In this document: positions 17,393 through 25,777 of the stretch, piece by piece
Position numbering within the stretch: position 1 is the first letter of the stretch
How the letters are laid out: every line of letters starts with the position of its first letter
Assembly (NCBI RefSeq): GCF_003024385.1
Contig: NZ_PVZN01000002.1
Location: forward strand, 62,001 to 126,000
DNA length: 64,000 nt
Direction of reading: 5' to 3'
Source of the DNA: Pseudomonas sp. BBP2017
Lineage (GTDB): Bacteria > Pseudomonadota > Gammaproteobacteria > Pseudomonadales > Pseudomonadaceae
Translations under genes and position numbers: made by a program
Notes under the pieces: generated by a model
The model's input: the letters and a program-made list of their open reading frames with translations, nothing else
Databases searched by the model: none
What the model was told of the DNA's origin: nothing

Positions 17393-18354
17393 AGCGTTTG
17401 CTGGTGGTCCTGGCGTTGCTGGCCAGTACCCAGGCGCAGGCCCTGTGCTCGGTGGTGGCGACCAGCCCGGCCAGTTTCGGCTCGGTCAACTCGACGCAGG
17501 TGCGCAATGTGGTGCAGTCCGCATCCACCAGCAACGCCGGCCTGGAGTGTACCGGCTCGCTGCTGAGCCTATTGGCCAGCGACGACCATTTTTATGCCAC
17601 ATTCACCCCGGTCGGCGCTAGCAGCGGATTGGTCGGGCCCACAGGTGATGTGATCACTTACACCCTGTATGCCAACAACACCACCAGCTTTGTCATTAAC
17701 CGCAACCAACGCTACGACTTTGCCCGCAACGGCATTATTGACGCGCTCGGGCTGCTCAACAGCAGCTCACCCAAAAGTGTGCCGATCTACCTGAAAAGCC
17801 TGATCGGCAGCAATGTCGCGGCGGGCCTGTATCAGGAATCGTTTGTGGTGGAGTGGGACATCAACTACTGCTATGGCATCGGCCTGCTCGGCGCGTGCAT
17901 CGGTCGTCAGATCCTGACGCAGTCAACCAATCTGACCATCAGTCTGACAGTGACCAACGATTGCCAGATCACCACGCCGGCCATCAGCTTTGGCAGTGCC
18001 CCGGTGATCAGTGGCTTTACCGCGGTCAATCAGAGCATCAACCTGTCATGCACCAAGGGTAGCAACTACACGGTCGGCCTGGATGACGGCCAGAATGCGG
18101 CGGGTGGGCGGCGGCGGATGAAGTCCAGTGCCAATGACTACCTGGCTTATGACATTTACAAAAGCGCCGGTCCGCAGCGCTGGGGCGCGCTCTCCAGTGC
18201 CCGGCGCGCCAGCAGTGACGCCGACATCAATCCGGGAGCCGGTACCGGGACCGGTAGTCAGGTTTTTAACTACAACGCCAAGGTTTATTCCGATCAGCCT
18301 ACACCGCCGGCTGGCACCTACCTGGACAGTGTGATTCTTGATGTGCAGTTCTGA
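17389..18354 (+). CDS. csuE: Csu-type two-domain tip adhesin
   Basis: 321 residues beginning MKRLLVVLALLASTQAQALC, a clean signal peptide. Two SCPU-like domains are visible: residues about 20-165 (SVVATSPASFGSVNS to VVEWDINYC) and about 175-321 (LTVTNDCQITTPAISFGS, LSCTKGSNYTVGLDDGQNA, RRRMKSSANDYLAYDIYKSA, ending GTYLDSVILDVQF). The N-terminal domain is the receptor half in the Acinetobacter homologue, which binds hydrophobic surfaces. Last gene of the operon, in a 4-base overlap with csuD. Confidence 0.9.
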   Translation: MKRLLVVLALLASTQAQALCSVVATSPASFGSVNSTQVRNVVQSASTSNAGLECTGSLLSLLASDDHFYATFTPVGASSGLVGPTGDVITYTLYANNTTSFVINRNQRYDFARNGIIDALGLLNSSSPKSVPIYLKSLIGSNVAAGLYQESFVVEWDINYCYGIGLLGACIGRQILTQSTNLTISLTVTNDCQITTPAISFGSAPVISGFTAVNQSINLSCTKGSNYTVGLDDGQNAAGGRRRMKSSANDYLAYDIYKSAGPQRWGALSSARRASSDADINPGAGTGTGSQVFNYNAKVYSDQPTPPAGTYLDSVILDVQF

Positions 18355-18576
18355 CACTGGAGTCAGGTTCTACCAGGCGTATTGTCCTCGGTTGCCGAGC
18401 CTGAAACCCATGCCGGTGGTCATTGTCTGGCGCAATATTTACGAACTGCGGGAACTATCTACACTAGGATTTCTCTATCATGGCAACGATCGACAGGTGG
18501 CAGGGCATTGTAAGGTGACCGCCGCCTGATTAGACTGCGCCGAATTTAGTACGCATAGCCCTTGTTAAGGACGTAT

Positions 18577-19416
18577 ATGATCAAGAAATGCTTGTTCCCG
18601 GCAGCCGGTTACGGCACTCGCTTCCTGCCTGCTACCAAAGCCATGCCCAAGGAAATGCTGCCGGTGGTGAACAAGCCACTGATCCAGTACGGCGTTGAAG
18701 AAGCGCTGGAAGCTGGGCTGAATGAGATTTCCATTGTCACCGGTCGCGGCAAGCGCGCCTTGGAAGACCACTTCGACATCAGCTACGAGCTGGAAAACCA
18801 GATCAAAGGCACCGACAAGGAAAAATACCTGGTCGGCATCCGTCGTCTGCTCGATGAGTGCTCGTTCTCCTACACCCGTCAGACTGAAATGAAAGGCCTG
18901 GGCCACGCGATCCTCACCGGTCGTCCGTTGATCGGCGATGAGCCGTTCGCCGTGGTGCTGGCGGACGACCTGTGCGTTCACCTGGAAGGTGACGGCGTAC
19001 TCAAGCAGATGGTCAAGCTGTACAAGCAGTACCGTTGCACCATTGTTGCGATCATGGAAGTCGACCCACAGGAAACCAGCAAATACGGTGTGATCGCCGG
19101 TGACCTGATTGGCGACGATCTGTACCGTGTACGCAACATGGTCGAGAAGCCAAAACCAGAAGATGCCCCGTCGAACCTGGCGATCATCGGTCGCTACATC
19201 ATGACCCCAGACATCTTCAAACTGATCGAAGAGACCGAGCCGGGCAAGGGGGGGGAGATCCAGATCACCGACGCCCTGATGAAACAGGCCCAGGATGGCT
19301 GCGTTATTGCCTACAAGTTCAAGGGCAAGCGTTTCGACTGCGGTGGCGCCGAAGGTTACATCGAAGCGACCAACTTCTGCTTCGAGAACTTCTACAAGAC
19401 CGGCAAGGCTTACTGA
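18577..19416 (+). CDS. galU: UTP--glucose-1-phosphate uridylyltransferase
   Basis: 279 residues. Makes UDP-glucose for LPS, exopolysaccharides and trehalose/glucan synthesis. Signature FPAAGYGTRFLPATKAMPKE near the N-terminus, then VEEALEAGLNEI, the VLADDLC metal-binding aspartates, YGVIAGD, MVEKPKP and KGKRFDCGG. The start ATG at 18577 follows TTAAGGACG. It is followed by a terminator and then gor, an order seen in many Pseudomonas. Core gene between two pilus loci. Confidence 0.96.
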   Translation: MIKKCLFPAAGYGTRFLPATKAMPKEMLPVVNKPLIQYGVEEALEAGLNEISIVTGRGKRALEDHFDISYELENQIKGTDKEKYLVGIRRLLDECSFSYTRQTEMKGLGHAILTGRPLIGDEPFAVVLADDLCVHLEGDGVLKQMVKLYKQYRCTIVAIMEVDPQETSKYGVIAGDLIGDDLYRVRNMVEKPKPEDAPSNLAIIGRYIMTPDIFKLIEETEPGKGGEIQITDALMKQAQDGCVIAYKFKGKRFDCGGAEGYIEATNFCFENFYKTGKAY

Positions 19417-19436
19417 GCCCGGTAGTAGCGGTTTGA

Positions 19437-19464
19437 TAAAGCCACCTTCGGGTGGCTTTTTTGT
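19437..19464 (+). terminator. Rho-independent terminator after galU
   Basis: AAGCCACC-TTCG-GGTGGCTT followed by a run of T residues. An 8-base stem with a UUCG tetraloop, 22 bases after the galU stop. Confidence 0.92.
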
Positions 19465-19512
19465 TCCTGGCCGTTACTGGAGGTATGCTGACGGCCTGCC
19501 AAGGAGACTGAA

Positions 19513-20871
19513 ATGGCCTACGATTTTGATCTGTTCGTGATTGGTGCCGGGTCCGGCGGTGTGCGCGCTGCGCGTTTTGCCGCGGGCTTTGGTGCAAAAG
19601 TAGCGGTTGCCGAAAGCCGTTACCTGGGGGGGACCTGCGTCAACGTCGGCTGTGTGCCGAAAAAACTGCTGGTCTACGGCGCGCACTTCGCCGACGACTT
19701 TGAGCAGGCCGCAGGCTTTGGCTGGTCACTGGAAGATGCCCAGTTCGACTGGGGCCAGTTGATCGCCAACAAGAACCGCGAGATCGAGCGGCTCAATGGC
19801 ATCTACCGCAACCTGCTGGTCAACAGCGGCGTGACGCTGCTCGAAGGCCACGCCAGGCTGACCGGTGCCCATGAAGTGGAAATCGACGGGCAACGCTACA
19901 GCGCCGAGCATATTCTGATTGCCACCGGTGGCTGGCCGCAGATCCCGGACATTCCGGGCAAGGAGCTGGCGATCAGCTCGAACGAGGCGTTCTTCCTTAA
20001 GGACCTGCCCAAGCGTGTGCTGGTGGTGGGTGGCGGTTATATCGCCGTGGAATTTGCCGGTATCTTCCAGGGGCTGGGGGCCAAGACCTCGCTGCTGTAC
20101 CGTGGCGACCTGTTCCTGCGTGGCTTCGATGGCGGGGTGCGCGAGCATCTGAAGGAGGAGCTGGAAAAGCGCGGCATGGACCTGCAGTTCAACAGTGATA
20201 TCCAGCGTATCGAACGCCAGGACGACGGTAGCCTCAAGGCGAGCCTCAAGGACGGTCGCGAGCTGGTGGCAGACTGCGTGTTCTACGCTACCGGGCGGCG
20301 GCCGATGCTCGACAACCTGGGCCTGGAAAACACCGGTGTGGAGCTTGACCCTCGCGGCTTCATTCGCGTCGATGATTTGTATCAGACCACCGAACCGTCG
20401 ATCCTCGCCATTGGCGATGTGATCGGTCGTGTACAGCTCACGCCGGTGGCCCTGGCCGAAGGTATGGCGGTGGTCCGGCGTCTGTTCAAGCCCGAACAGT
20501 ATCGCCCGGTGGACTACCAGAACATTCCGACGGCGGTGTTCAGCCAACCGCCCATCGGCACCGTGGGCCTGACCGAAGAGCAGGCGCTGGAACAAGGGTA
20601 TAAGGTGCAGATCTTCGAAAGCCGCTTCCGGCCGATGAAGCTGACCTTGACCGAGGTTCAGGAAAAGACCCTGATGAAACTGGTGGTCGACGCCGACACT
20701 GACCGTGTGTTGGGCTGCCATATGGTGGGCCCGGATGCCGGCGAGATCATCCAGGGCCTTGGCATTGCGCTGAAGGCCGGGGCGACCAAGCAGCAGTTCG
20801 ACGAAACCATCGGTGTGCACCCGACGGCTGCCGAAGAGTTCGTTACCCTGCGCACGCCGGTTTCGCGTTGA
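19513..20871 (+). CDS. gor: Glutathione reductase
   Basis: 452 residues. Flavoprotein disulfide reductase that regenerates glutathione with NADPH. FAD motif [17 protein letters not shown], redox motif [13 protein letters not shown] (cysteines near 43 and 48), second nucleotide motif [18 protein letters not shown]-binding [20 protein letters not shown] and the dimer-domain HPTAAEEFV with the catalytic histidine. NADPH-type arginines fit the segment after [12 protein letters not shown]. It stands as a single gene between galU and the second pilus operon and has its own terminator. Confidence 0.95.
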   Translation: MAYDFDLFVIGAGSGGVRAARFAAGFGAKVAVAESRYLGGTCVNVGCVPKKLLVYGAHFADDFEQAAGFGWSLEDAQFDWGQLIANKNREIERLNGIYRNLLVNSGVTLLEGHARLTGAHEVEIDGQRYSAEHILIATGGWPQIPDIPGKELAISSNEAFFLKDLPKRVLVVGGGYIAVEFAGIFQGLGAKTSLLYRGDLFLRGFDGGVREHLKEELEKRGMDLQFNSDIQRIERQDDGSLKASLKDGRELVADCVFYATGRRPMLDNLGLENTGVELDPRGFIRVDDLYQTTEPSILAIGDVIGRVQLTPVALAEGMAVVRRLFKPEQYRPVDYQNIPTAVFSQPPIGTVGLTEEQALEQGYKVQIFESRFRPMKLTLTEVQEKTLMKLVVDADTDRVLGCHMVGPDAGEIIQGLGIALKAGATKQQFDETIGVHPTAAEEFVTLRTPVSR

Positions 20872-20875
20872 GTCA

Positions 20876-20914
20876 CGACCCTGCCGGGCTGCCGCGCAGG
20901 GTCGGTGTTTTTTC
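20876..20914 (+). terminator. Rho-independent terminator after gor
   Basis: CGACCCTGC (20876-20884) pairs with GCAGGGTCG (20896-20904), followed by TGTTTTTTCC. Confidence 0.88.
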
Positions 20915-21065
20915 CTACTTGGGCTGTAACCAAAGCGGTCATTCCGATTGACTGCAGCTGACATTCGCCGATAGCGACATTCCAGATACTGACTGGGCTT
21001 TGCATAGCAGCGCACAGTCAGGCCAGGGCCTGATTGTCCTAATCATTTCCCACAAGAATGTCACT

Positions 21066-21593
21066 ATGAAACCTTCAAAAAAGCATCTTCTTGCACTGGG
21101 TTGCAGTCTTCTTCTGAGTGCGGGACTGGCGCAAGCCAATGGTCAGATGAGTTTCAGCGGTAGCGTTCTGGCGAGTACTTGCCAAGTCAATGGCGGCCAG
21201 AACAACGTGGCGGTGAATTTGCCGCCGGTGCCGGCCAGCTTGCTGATCAATCCTGGTCAGGTTGCAGGCAACACACCTTTTGCCTTGAGACTGACTGACT
21301 GCTCTCCTGGTTTGAATCGTGTTTCTAGCTATTTTGAACCCGGTCCTACCGTCAGCCCGCAAGGGCGACTGATCGTTGATGCGGGCGGAAGCGCTAATGT
21401 CGAAGTTCAACTGCGTAACGACACCAATGCGCCAATGAACCTCGCAGGTGCCCAAGGCAGCCAGAACTCCCAGGTTGTAGATATCACCAATGGTCGTGCG
21501 GTACTCAACTACTCGGCTGAATACTACTCGTTGGGTAGCACCACCCCAGGGCTGGTGAACACCCGCGTGCAGTACACCCTGATTTACCCTTGA
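21066..21593 (+). CDS. Type 1 (FimA-like) fimbrial major subunit
   Basis: 175 residues from the ATG at 21066. Signal peptide MKPSKKHLLALGCSLLLSAG to AQAN, then MSFSGSVLASTCQVNGGQ with the first cysteine, VNLPPVPASLL, LRLTDCSPG with the second cysteine, and the C-terminal VNTRVQYTLIYP carrying the penultimate-tyrosine motif of classical chaperone-usher subunits. It is a different family from the SCPU subunits at 12-18 kb. First gene of a three-gene operon with its own chaperone and usher; a hairpin follows it. Confidence 0.9.
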   Translation: MKPSKKHLLALGCSLLLSAGLAQANGQMSFSGSVLASTCQVNGGQNNVAVNLPPVPASLLINPGQVAGNTPFALRLTDCSPGLNRVSSYFEPGPTVSPQGRLIVDAGGSANVEVQLRNDTNAPMNLAGAQGSQNSQVVDITNGRAVLNYSAEYYSLGSTTPGLVNTRVQYTLIYP

Positions 21594-21599
21594 TACCTC

Positions 21600-21621
21600 A
21601 GGCAGCCTTTATGGGCTGCCT
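21600..21621 (+). other. Intra-operon hairpin between fimbrial subunit and chaperone genes
   Basis: AGGCAGCC-TTTATG-GGCTGCCT, a perfect 8-base stem directly after the subunit stop, followed by TCCTCTGTG rather than a T run. Such hairpins can leave more subunit than usher mRNA; no measured effect is implied. Confidence 0.6.
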
Positions 21622-21653
21622 TCCTCTGTGTGCTGTCGTCCCAGGAAATTTCC

Positions 21654-22394
21654 ATGAAAAGACCCTGCCTGCCGTTCTGGCGCGGGTGGCTGCTGGCTGT
21701 CTGTCTGTTCAGTGGAGCGGTCAACGCCAGTGTGGTGATTGCCACGACCCGGGTGATCTATCCCGGTAAGGAAGCGGAGGTCACGGTAAGCCTGAGCAAC
21801 AGTGGGGAGCATCCCTCGCTGGTGCAAGTGTGGATCGATGATGGTCGAGCGGACGTGCCAGTGGAGCAACTACAGGTGCCCTTCAGCCTGACACCGGCGC
21901 TGTTTCGACTCGATCCGGGCAAAGGGCAGGCGCTGCGTGTGTTTCAGGGGCAGCATGATTTTGCTCAGGATCGTGAGAGCCTCTACTGGCTCAACGTGCT
22001 GGATATTCCACCCAAAGGCCAGGGCAATGCCTTGCAGGTTGCCGTGCGTTCACGGATCAAGCTGCTGTACCGTCCTCCGGGGCTAACGGGCAACGCCCAG
22101 CAGGCGCCGCAGGCGTTGACCTGGCGTTTGTTCAAGCGCGACAACGCCTGGGTGCTTGAGGCGCACAACCCCAGCCGTTTCCACGTCAATCTCGCCGAGC
22201 TGTCCGTGCACTTGAACGCACGGGCGTACGAGGCAACCAGCAGCCATATTGCCCCCTTGTCGACCCGGCTGTTTGCACTGCCGGGTATGGATAGGGCCGA
22301 GGTATCGATGGCTACCGTGCACTTCGCCAGTGTCAATGACTATGGCGCTGTGCTGCCTGCACAACAACCCGTAGAGGTTGTGCGCTCGCACTGA
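21654..22394 (+). CDS. Periplasmic fimbrial chaperone (PapD family)
   Basis: 246 residues from the ATG at 21654, preceded by CAGGAA. Signal ends near VNAS. Family marks: VIATTRVIYPGKEAEVTVSL with the conserved arginine, SLVQVWIDDG, FRLDPGKGQALRVF, SLYWLNVLDIPP, and RSRIKLLYRP with the conserved lysine of the subunit-binding cleft. Short FGS-type F1-G1 loop. Works with the usher that starts 20 bases downstream. Confidence 0.92.
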   Translation: MKRPCLPFWRGWLLAVCLFSGAVNASVVIATTRVIYPGKEAEVTVSLSNSGEHPSLVQVWIDDGRADVPVEQLQVPFSLTPALFRLDPGKGQALRVFQGQHDFAQDRESLYWLNVLDIPPKGQGNALQVAVRSRIKLLYRPPGLTGNAQQAPQALTWRLFKRDNAWVLEAHNPSRFHVNLAELSVHLNARAYEATSSHIAPLSTRLFALPGMDRAEVSMATVHFASVNDYGAVLPAQQPVEVVRSH

Positions 22395-22414
22395 GCGCGC
22401 TGGAGTCGACATCA

Positions 22415-24958
22415 ATGAATAGGTCTTTTACCGGCCGTCAGCGGCTGCCGGTCCGGGTACTGTTGTGCGTTGGGATAGGGCTGGCGGGATGTGAGAGCCA
22501 GGTAGCAGCATTGGAGTTCGATGCCAGGTTCTTGCAGGGAGAAAGCGGCCCTGCTACCGATGTCAGCCGATTCCAGCACGCTGATGTGGTACCTGAGGAC
22601 GACCAGCTCCTGGATGTAGTCATCAATGAAAACTGGAGTGGACGCTGGTCGGTGCCCTTGCGTCGCCAGGGTGACGATTTACAGGCCAGCCCTTGCTACA
22701 CCGGCGCCTTGCTTGAAGACCTGGCTGTAGACCGGGCTCAGCTTGCGGCATCTGTACGTGAACAGTTGCAGCCTCCCGACAGCTGCCTGCCGTTGTCGGC
22801 GCTGGGGCTTGAAGCCAGCGAGCGTCTGGACTTTGCCGGGCTGCGGCTAACCCTGCAGATTGCTCAGCAGGCGCTGTTGCACACACCGCGCGATTATCTG
22901 CCCCCGGAGCAATGGGACAGCGGCACGAGCGCGGCTTTCATCGATTATCGCCTCAATCTGTTCAGCCAACAGAGCCGAATCGATGACCAACGCTGGAACC
23001 AGTCATTTCTGGGCCTGCGCAGTGGTGTCAACACTGGCGCCTGGTACTGGCGCCACGAAGGCAATGTGCAGTTCGGGGAAGGCATCGAGCGGCACTACCA
23101 ACCCGTGGCCACTTACGTACAGCGCGACGTCCCGGCGTGGCAGGCGCAATTGACCCTGGGCCAGGCCTACAGCCGTGGCGAAGTGTTCGACAGTATCGCC
23201 TACCTGGGCCTGGGGCTTGGCAGTGACGAACGCATGTTGCCGGCATCGCAGCGCGGTTTTGCGCCAACCGTCAGCGGCGTTGCCTACAGCACCGCGTTGT
23301 TGACCATACGCCAGCGCGGGGTGGTGATACATGAGTCGACCGTGCAACCCGGGCCGTTCGAAATCAGCGACCTGTACGCCAACGGCTTCAGCGATGACCT
23401 GCAAGTGACCCTCAGGGAGGCCGATGGTAACCAGCGAACATTTACCGTGCCTTATCAGGTGGCGCCCCTGGCTCTGCGTCCAGGTGCCAGTCGTTTTGAC
23501 TTCAGCCTCGGGCGCTGGCGCGATGGTTTGGGCGGTACCGGGCCGGAACATGTGCAGGGTAGCTGGCAACAGGGCGTGAGCAATCAGCTCAGCGTCCATG
23601 CCGGCCTGCTTGGTGCCGATAGTTACCAGTCGGTCGCGCTGGGCACGACGTTGAACAGTCGCCTGGGGGCCGTGGCGTTGACAATGCTGCAGTCACATAC
23701 AGACCTGGCCCTGCACGGGCAGTCCGGCGGTCAGGCACTGCGCCTGAGCTGGCGCCAGGTAATGGCTGCGTCGATGACCGACCTGAGCGTCAATCTGACC
23801 CGCAGTAGCCTGGGCTACTACGGTTTCAATGACGTTGCCCGCGCACAGGGTAATAGCGGGAGTAACCTGCACGATCAAGCGCGTGCGCGCTTGCGGGCCA
23901 GCCTTGCAGTCAGTCAGGGGCTGGGCGGGCAGGGTGGCCGCTTGAGGCTGCAGGCCGCCAGCACACAGCATTGGCGGCAAGCGCGGAGTGATTTGAGTTA
24001 TTCGCTCGGTTACTTCAATCACTATGGCTCGCTGGGCTACGGCCTTACAGCCAGTCGTGAGCAGTACTCATCGGCGGGGCGAGGTAATCATTTCGGCCTG
24101 ACCTTGAGCTTGCCCCTCGGTGAAACCCGGCGCAGTTCGTTGAGCAGTAGCCTGAACAGTAGTGGTCAGGGCCAGCGCACGTCCACCACGCGCTTCAGTA
24201 CCACCGCCGGCGAGTACGGCGAGTGGGGCTACGGCCTGGGCCTTGCCACCAGGCAGGACGAACAGCGCAACACTGCCGGCCTGGATGCGAATTTACTCTA
24301 CAGCGGCCCAGTCGCTGAAATCAGTGGCGCGTTAACCCAGCATAGTGACTATCGTCAGGCCTCTTTGGGCGTTCGTGGTGCACTGGTCGGCCATGCGGGA
24401 GGGCTGACAGCTGCGCAGTCACTTGGCGAGAGCTTTGCCATTGTGCATGCGCCGGGGGCAGCGCATGCGCGGCTCAAACAGGCACCGCAGGTACGACTTG
24501 ATGCGCGCGGCTATGCTGTCCTGCCGCAATTGACGCCCTATAGCCTCAACACCGTAGAGCTAGACCCCAAAGGCACCTCGCAGGATGTCGAATTGCAGAT
24601 CAGCAGCCAGCAAGTCGTGCCGCGCGCCGGTGCCGCGCCGTTGCTGTATTACCCCACCCGTAGCGGCCGCAGTGCCGTGATCGACGCACGCTTGGCCGAC
24701 GGCGGCGCCTTGCCGTTCGCGGCCCAGGTGCTGGATGAGTCGGGCGATGAGCTGGGTATGGTCGGGCAGGGCAGCCGATTGCATGTGCGGGGCATCAACG
24801 AGCAGGGGCGCTTGCAGGTACGTTGGGGGGACAGTGCGCAGCAACAGTGCTTTCTGGCCTATCGGCAATCCGACCTCAAGCCGGCAGGCGCTGCACCGAT
24901 GCGCTTGTTGGCGACCTGCGAGCACGCCGCTGAAGATCGGCCGGCGTCATTGTTATGA
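22415..24958 (+). CDS. Fimbrial outer-membrane usher (FimD/PapC family)
   Basis: 847 residues, normal for FimD. N-terminal domain LEFDARFLQGESG-like opening after a signal peptide, CYTGALLEDL, then the beta-barrel with YSTALLTIRQRGVVIHESTV, PGPFEISDLYANG and DLQVTLREADG, and the C-terminal domain with cysteines in QQCFLAY and LATCEH. The plug and barrel look complete. No adhesin or minor subunit gene follows; ahpC comes next. So either the single subunit polymerises alone or a tip protein is encoded elsewhere. Confidence 0.92.
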   Translation: MNRSFTGRQRLPVRVLLCVGIGLAGCESQVAALEFDARFLQGESGPATDVSRFQHADVVPEDDQLLDVVINENWSGRWSVPLRRQGDDLQASPCYTGALLEDLAVDRAQLAASVREQLQPPDSCLPLSALGLEASERLDFAGLRLTLQIAQQALLHTPRDYLPPEQWDSGTSAAFIDYRLNLFSQQSRIDDQRWNQSFLGLRSGVNTGAWYWRHEGNVQFGEGIERHYQPVATYVQRDVPAWQAQLTLGQAYSRGEVFDSIAYLGLGLGSDERMLPASQRGFAPTVSGVAYSTALLTIRQRGVVIHESTVQPGPFEISDLYANGFSDDLQVTLREADGNQRTFTVPYQVAPLALRPGASRFDFSLGRWRDGLGGTGPEHVQGSWQQGVSNQLSVHAGLLGADSYQSVALGTTLNSRLGAVALTMLQSHTDLALHGQSGGQALRLSWRQVMAASMTDLSVNLTRSSLGYYGFNDVARAQGNSGSNLHDQARARLRASLAVSQGLGGQGGRLRLQAASTQHWRQARSDLSYSLGYFNHYGSLGYGLTASREQYSSAGRGNHFGLTLSLPLGETRRSSLSSSLNSSGQGQRTSTTRFSTTAGEYGEWGYGLGLATRQDEQRNTAGLDANLLYSGPVAEISGALTQHSDYRQASLGVRGALVGHAGGLTAAQSLGESFAIVHAPGAAHARLKQAPQVRLDARGYAVLPQLTPYSLNTVELDPKGTSQDVELQISSQQVVPRAGAAPLLYYPTRSGRSAVIDARLADGGALPFAAQVLDESGDELGMVGQGSRLHVRGINEQGRLQVRWGDSAQQQCFLAYRQSDLKPAGAAPMRLLATCEHAAEDRPASLL

Positions 24959-24985
24959 AGGTTCAACCTATCTGTTGCGGGGCTT

Positions 24986-25022
24986 ATAGCCAAAACCAAT
25001 CGGCAACATGAGCTTTGCCAAT
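24986..25022 (+). promoter_or_regulatory. Candidate OxyR-binding region upstream of ahpC
   Basis: The series ATAG-N7-CAAT-N7-ATGA-N7-CAAT matches 12 of 16 positions of the ATAG-N7-CTAT-N7-ATAG-N7-CTAT pattern reported for OxyR. It lies about 70 bases before ahpC, where an activator site is expected. No convincing -35/-10 pair was assigned. Confidence 0.4.
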
Positions 25023-25092
25023 GAGCATTGAGCGAATGTATTGGCTACGATTCTCCCATCAGTTTTCTCTACCCCCTGAAGGAGCGTCACTC

Positions 25093-25656
25093 ATGCCTAT
25101 CATCAACAGCCAGGTAAAACCGTTCAAAGCCACTGCTTACCACCAGGGCAAGTTCGTCGAAGTGTCTGAGGCCAACCTCAAGGGCAAATGGTCCGTGGTT
25201 TTCTTCTACCCGGCCGACTTCACCTTCGTCTGCCCGACCGAGCTGGGCGACCTGGCCGACAACTACGCCGAGTTCAAGGATCTGGGTGTAGAAATCTACG
25301 GCGTGTCCACCGACACCCACTTCACCCACAAAGCCTGGCACGACACCTCGGAGACCATCGGCAAGATCCAGTACCCGCTGATCGGTGACCCGACCCATGT
25401 GATCTCGCGCAACTTCGACGTGCTGATCGAAGAAGCCGGTATCGCTGACCGTGGCACTTTCGTGATCAACCCTGAAGGCCAGATCAAGATTGTTGAACTG
25501 AACGACGGCGGTGTCGGCCGTGACGCAAGCGAACTGCTGCGCAAGATCAAGGCTGCCCAGTACGTTGCTGCCCACCCAGGCGAAGTCTGCCCGGCCAAGT
25601 GGAAAGAAGGCGAAGCCACGCTGGCGCCATCGCTGGACCTGGTTGGCAAGATCTAA
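25093..25656 (+). CDS. ahpC: Alkyl hydroperoxide reductase subunit C (2-Cys peroxiredoxin)
   Basis: 187 residues, the usual AhpC length, from the ATG at 25093. Peroxidatic cysteine in [14 protein letters not shown] (near residue 47) and resolving cysteine in [17 protein letters not shown] (near 166). Reduces H2O2 and organic peroxides in the cytoplasm, being recycled by AhpF. The upstream frame is open from 25015 but the ATG at 25093 after GGAGCG gives the normal N-terminus [14 protein letters not shown] strong terminator separates it from ahpF. Confidence 0.97.
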   Translation: MPIINSQVKPFKATAYHQGKFVEVSEANLKGKWSVVFFYPADFTFVCPTELGDLADNYAEFKDLGVEIYGVSTDTHFTHKAWHDTSETIGKIQYPLIGDPTHVISRNFDVLIEEAGIADRGTFVINPEGQIKIVELNDGGVGRDASELLRKIKAAQYVAAHPGEVCPAKWKEGEATLAPSLDLVGKI

Positions 25657-25715
25657 GACCGTGAGCCAGCCGAGGGCGGTGGTCTACCGCACCTGACGTT
25701 GCCGCCGCCCCGCAA

Positions 25716-25749
25716 AACGCCCGGGCGCTTTCGCCCGGGCGTTGTTATT
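25716..25749 (+). terminator. Terminator/attenuator between ahpC and ahpF
   Basis: AACGCCCGGGCG (25716-25727) and CGCCCGGGCGTT (25732-25743) form a perfect 12-base stem with a 4-base loop, followed by GTTATTTC. It would make ahpC mRNA more abundant than ahpF, as is known in other bacteria. Confidence 0.88.
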
Positions 25750-25777
25750 TCTACAGCTTGAAAAAGGAATCGCCCGT

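Noticed and set aside
19726-21015. 429-codon minus-strand frame over gor
   Set aside because: Antisense shadow of glutathione reductase; no recognisable protein features.
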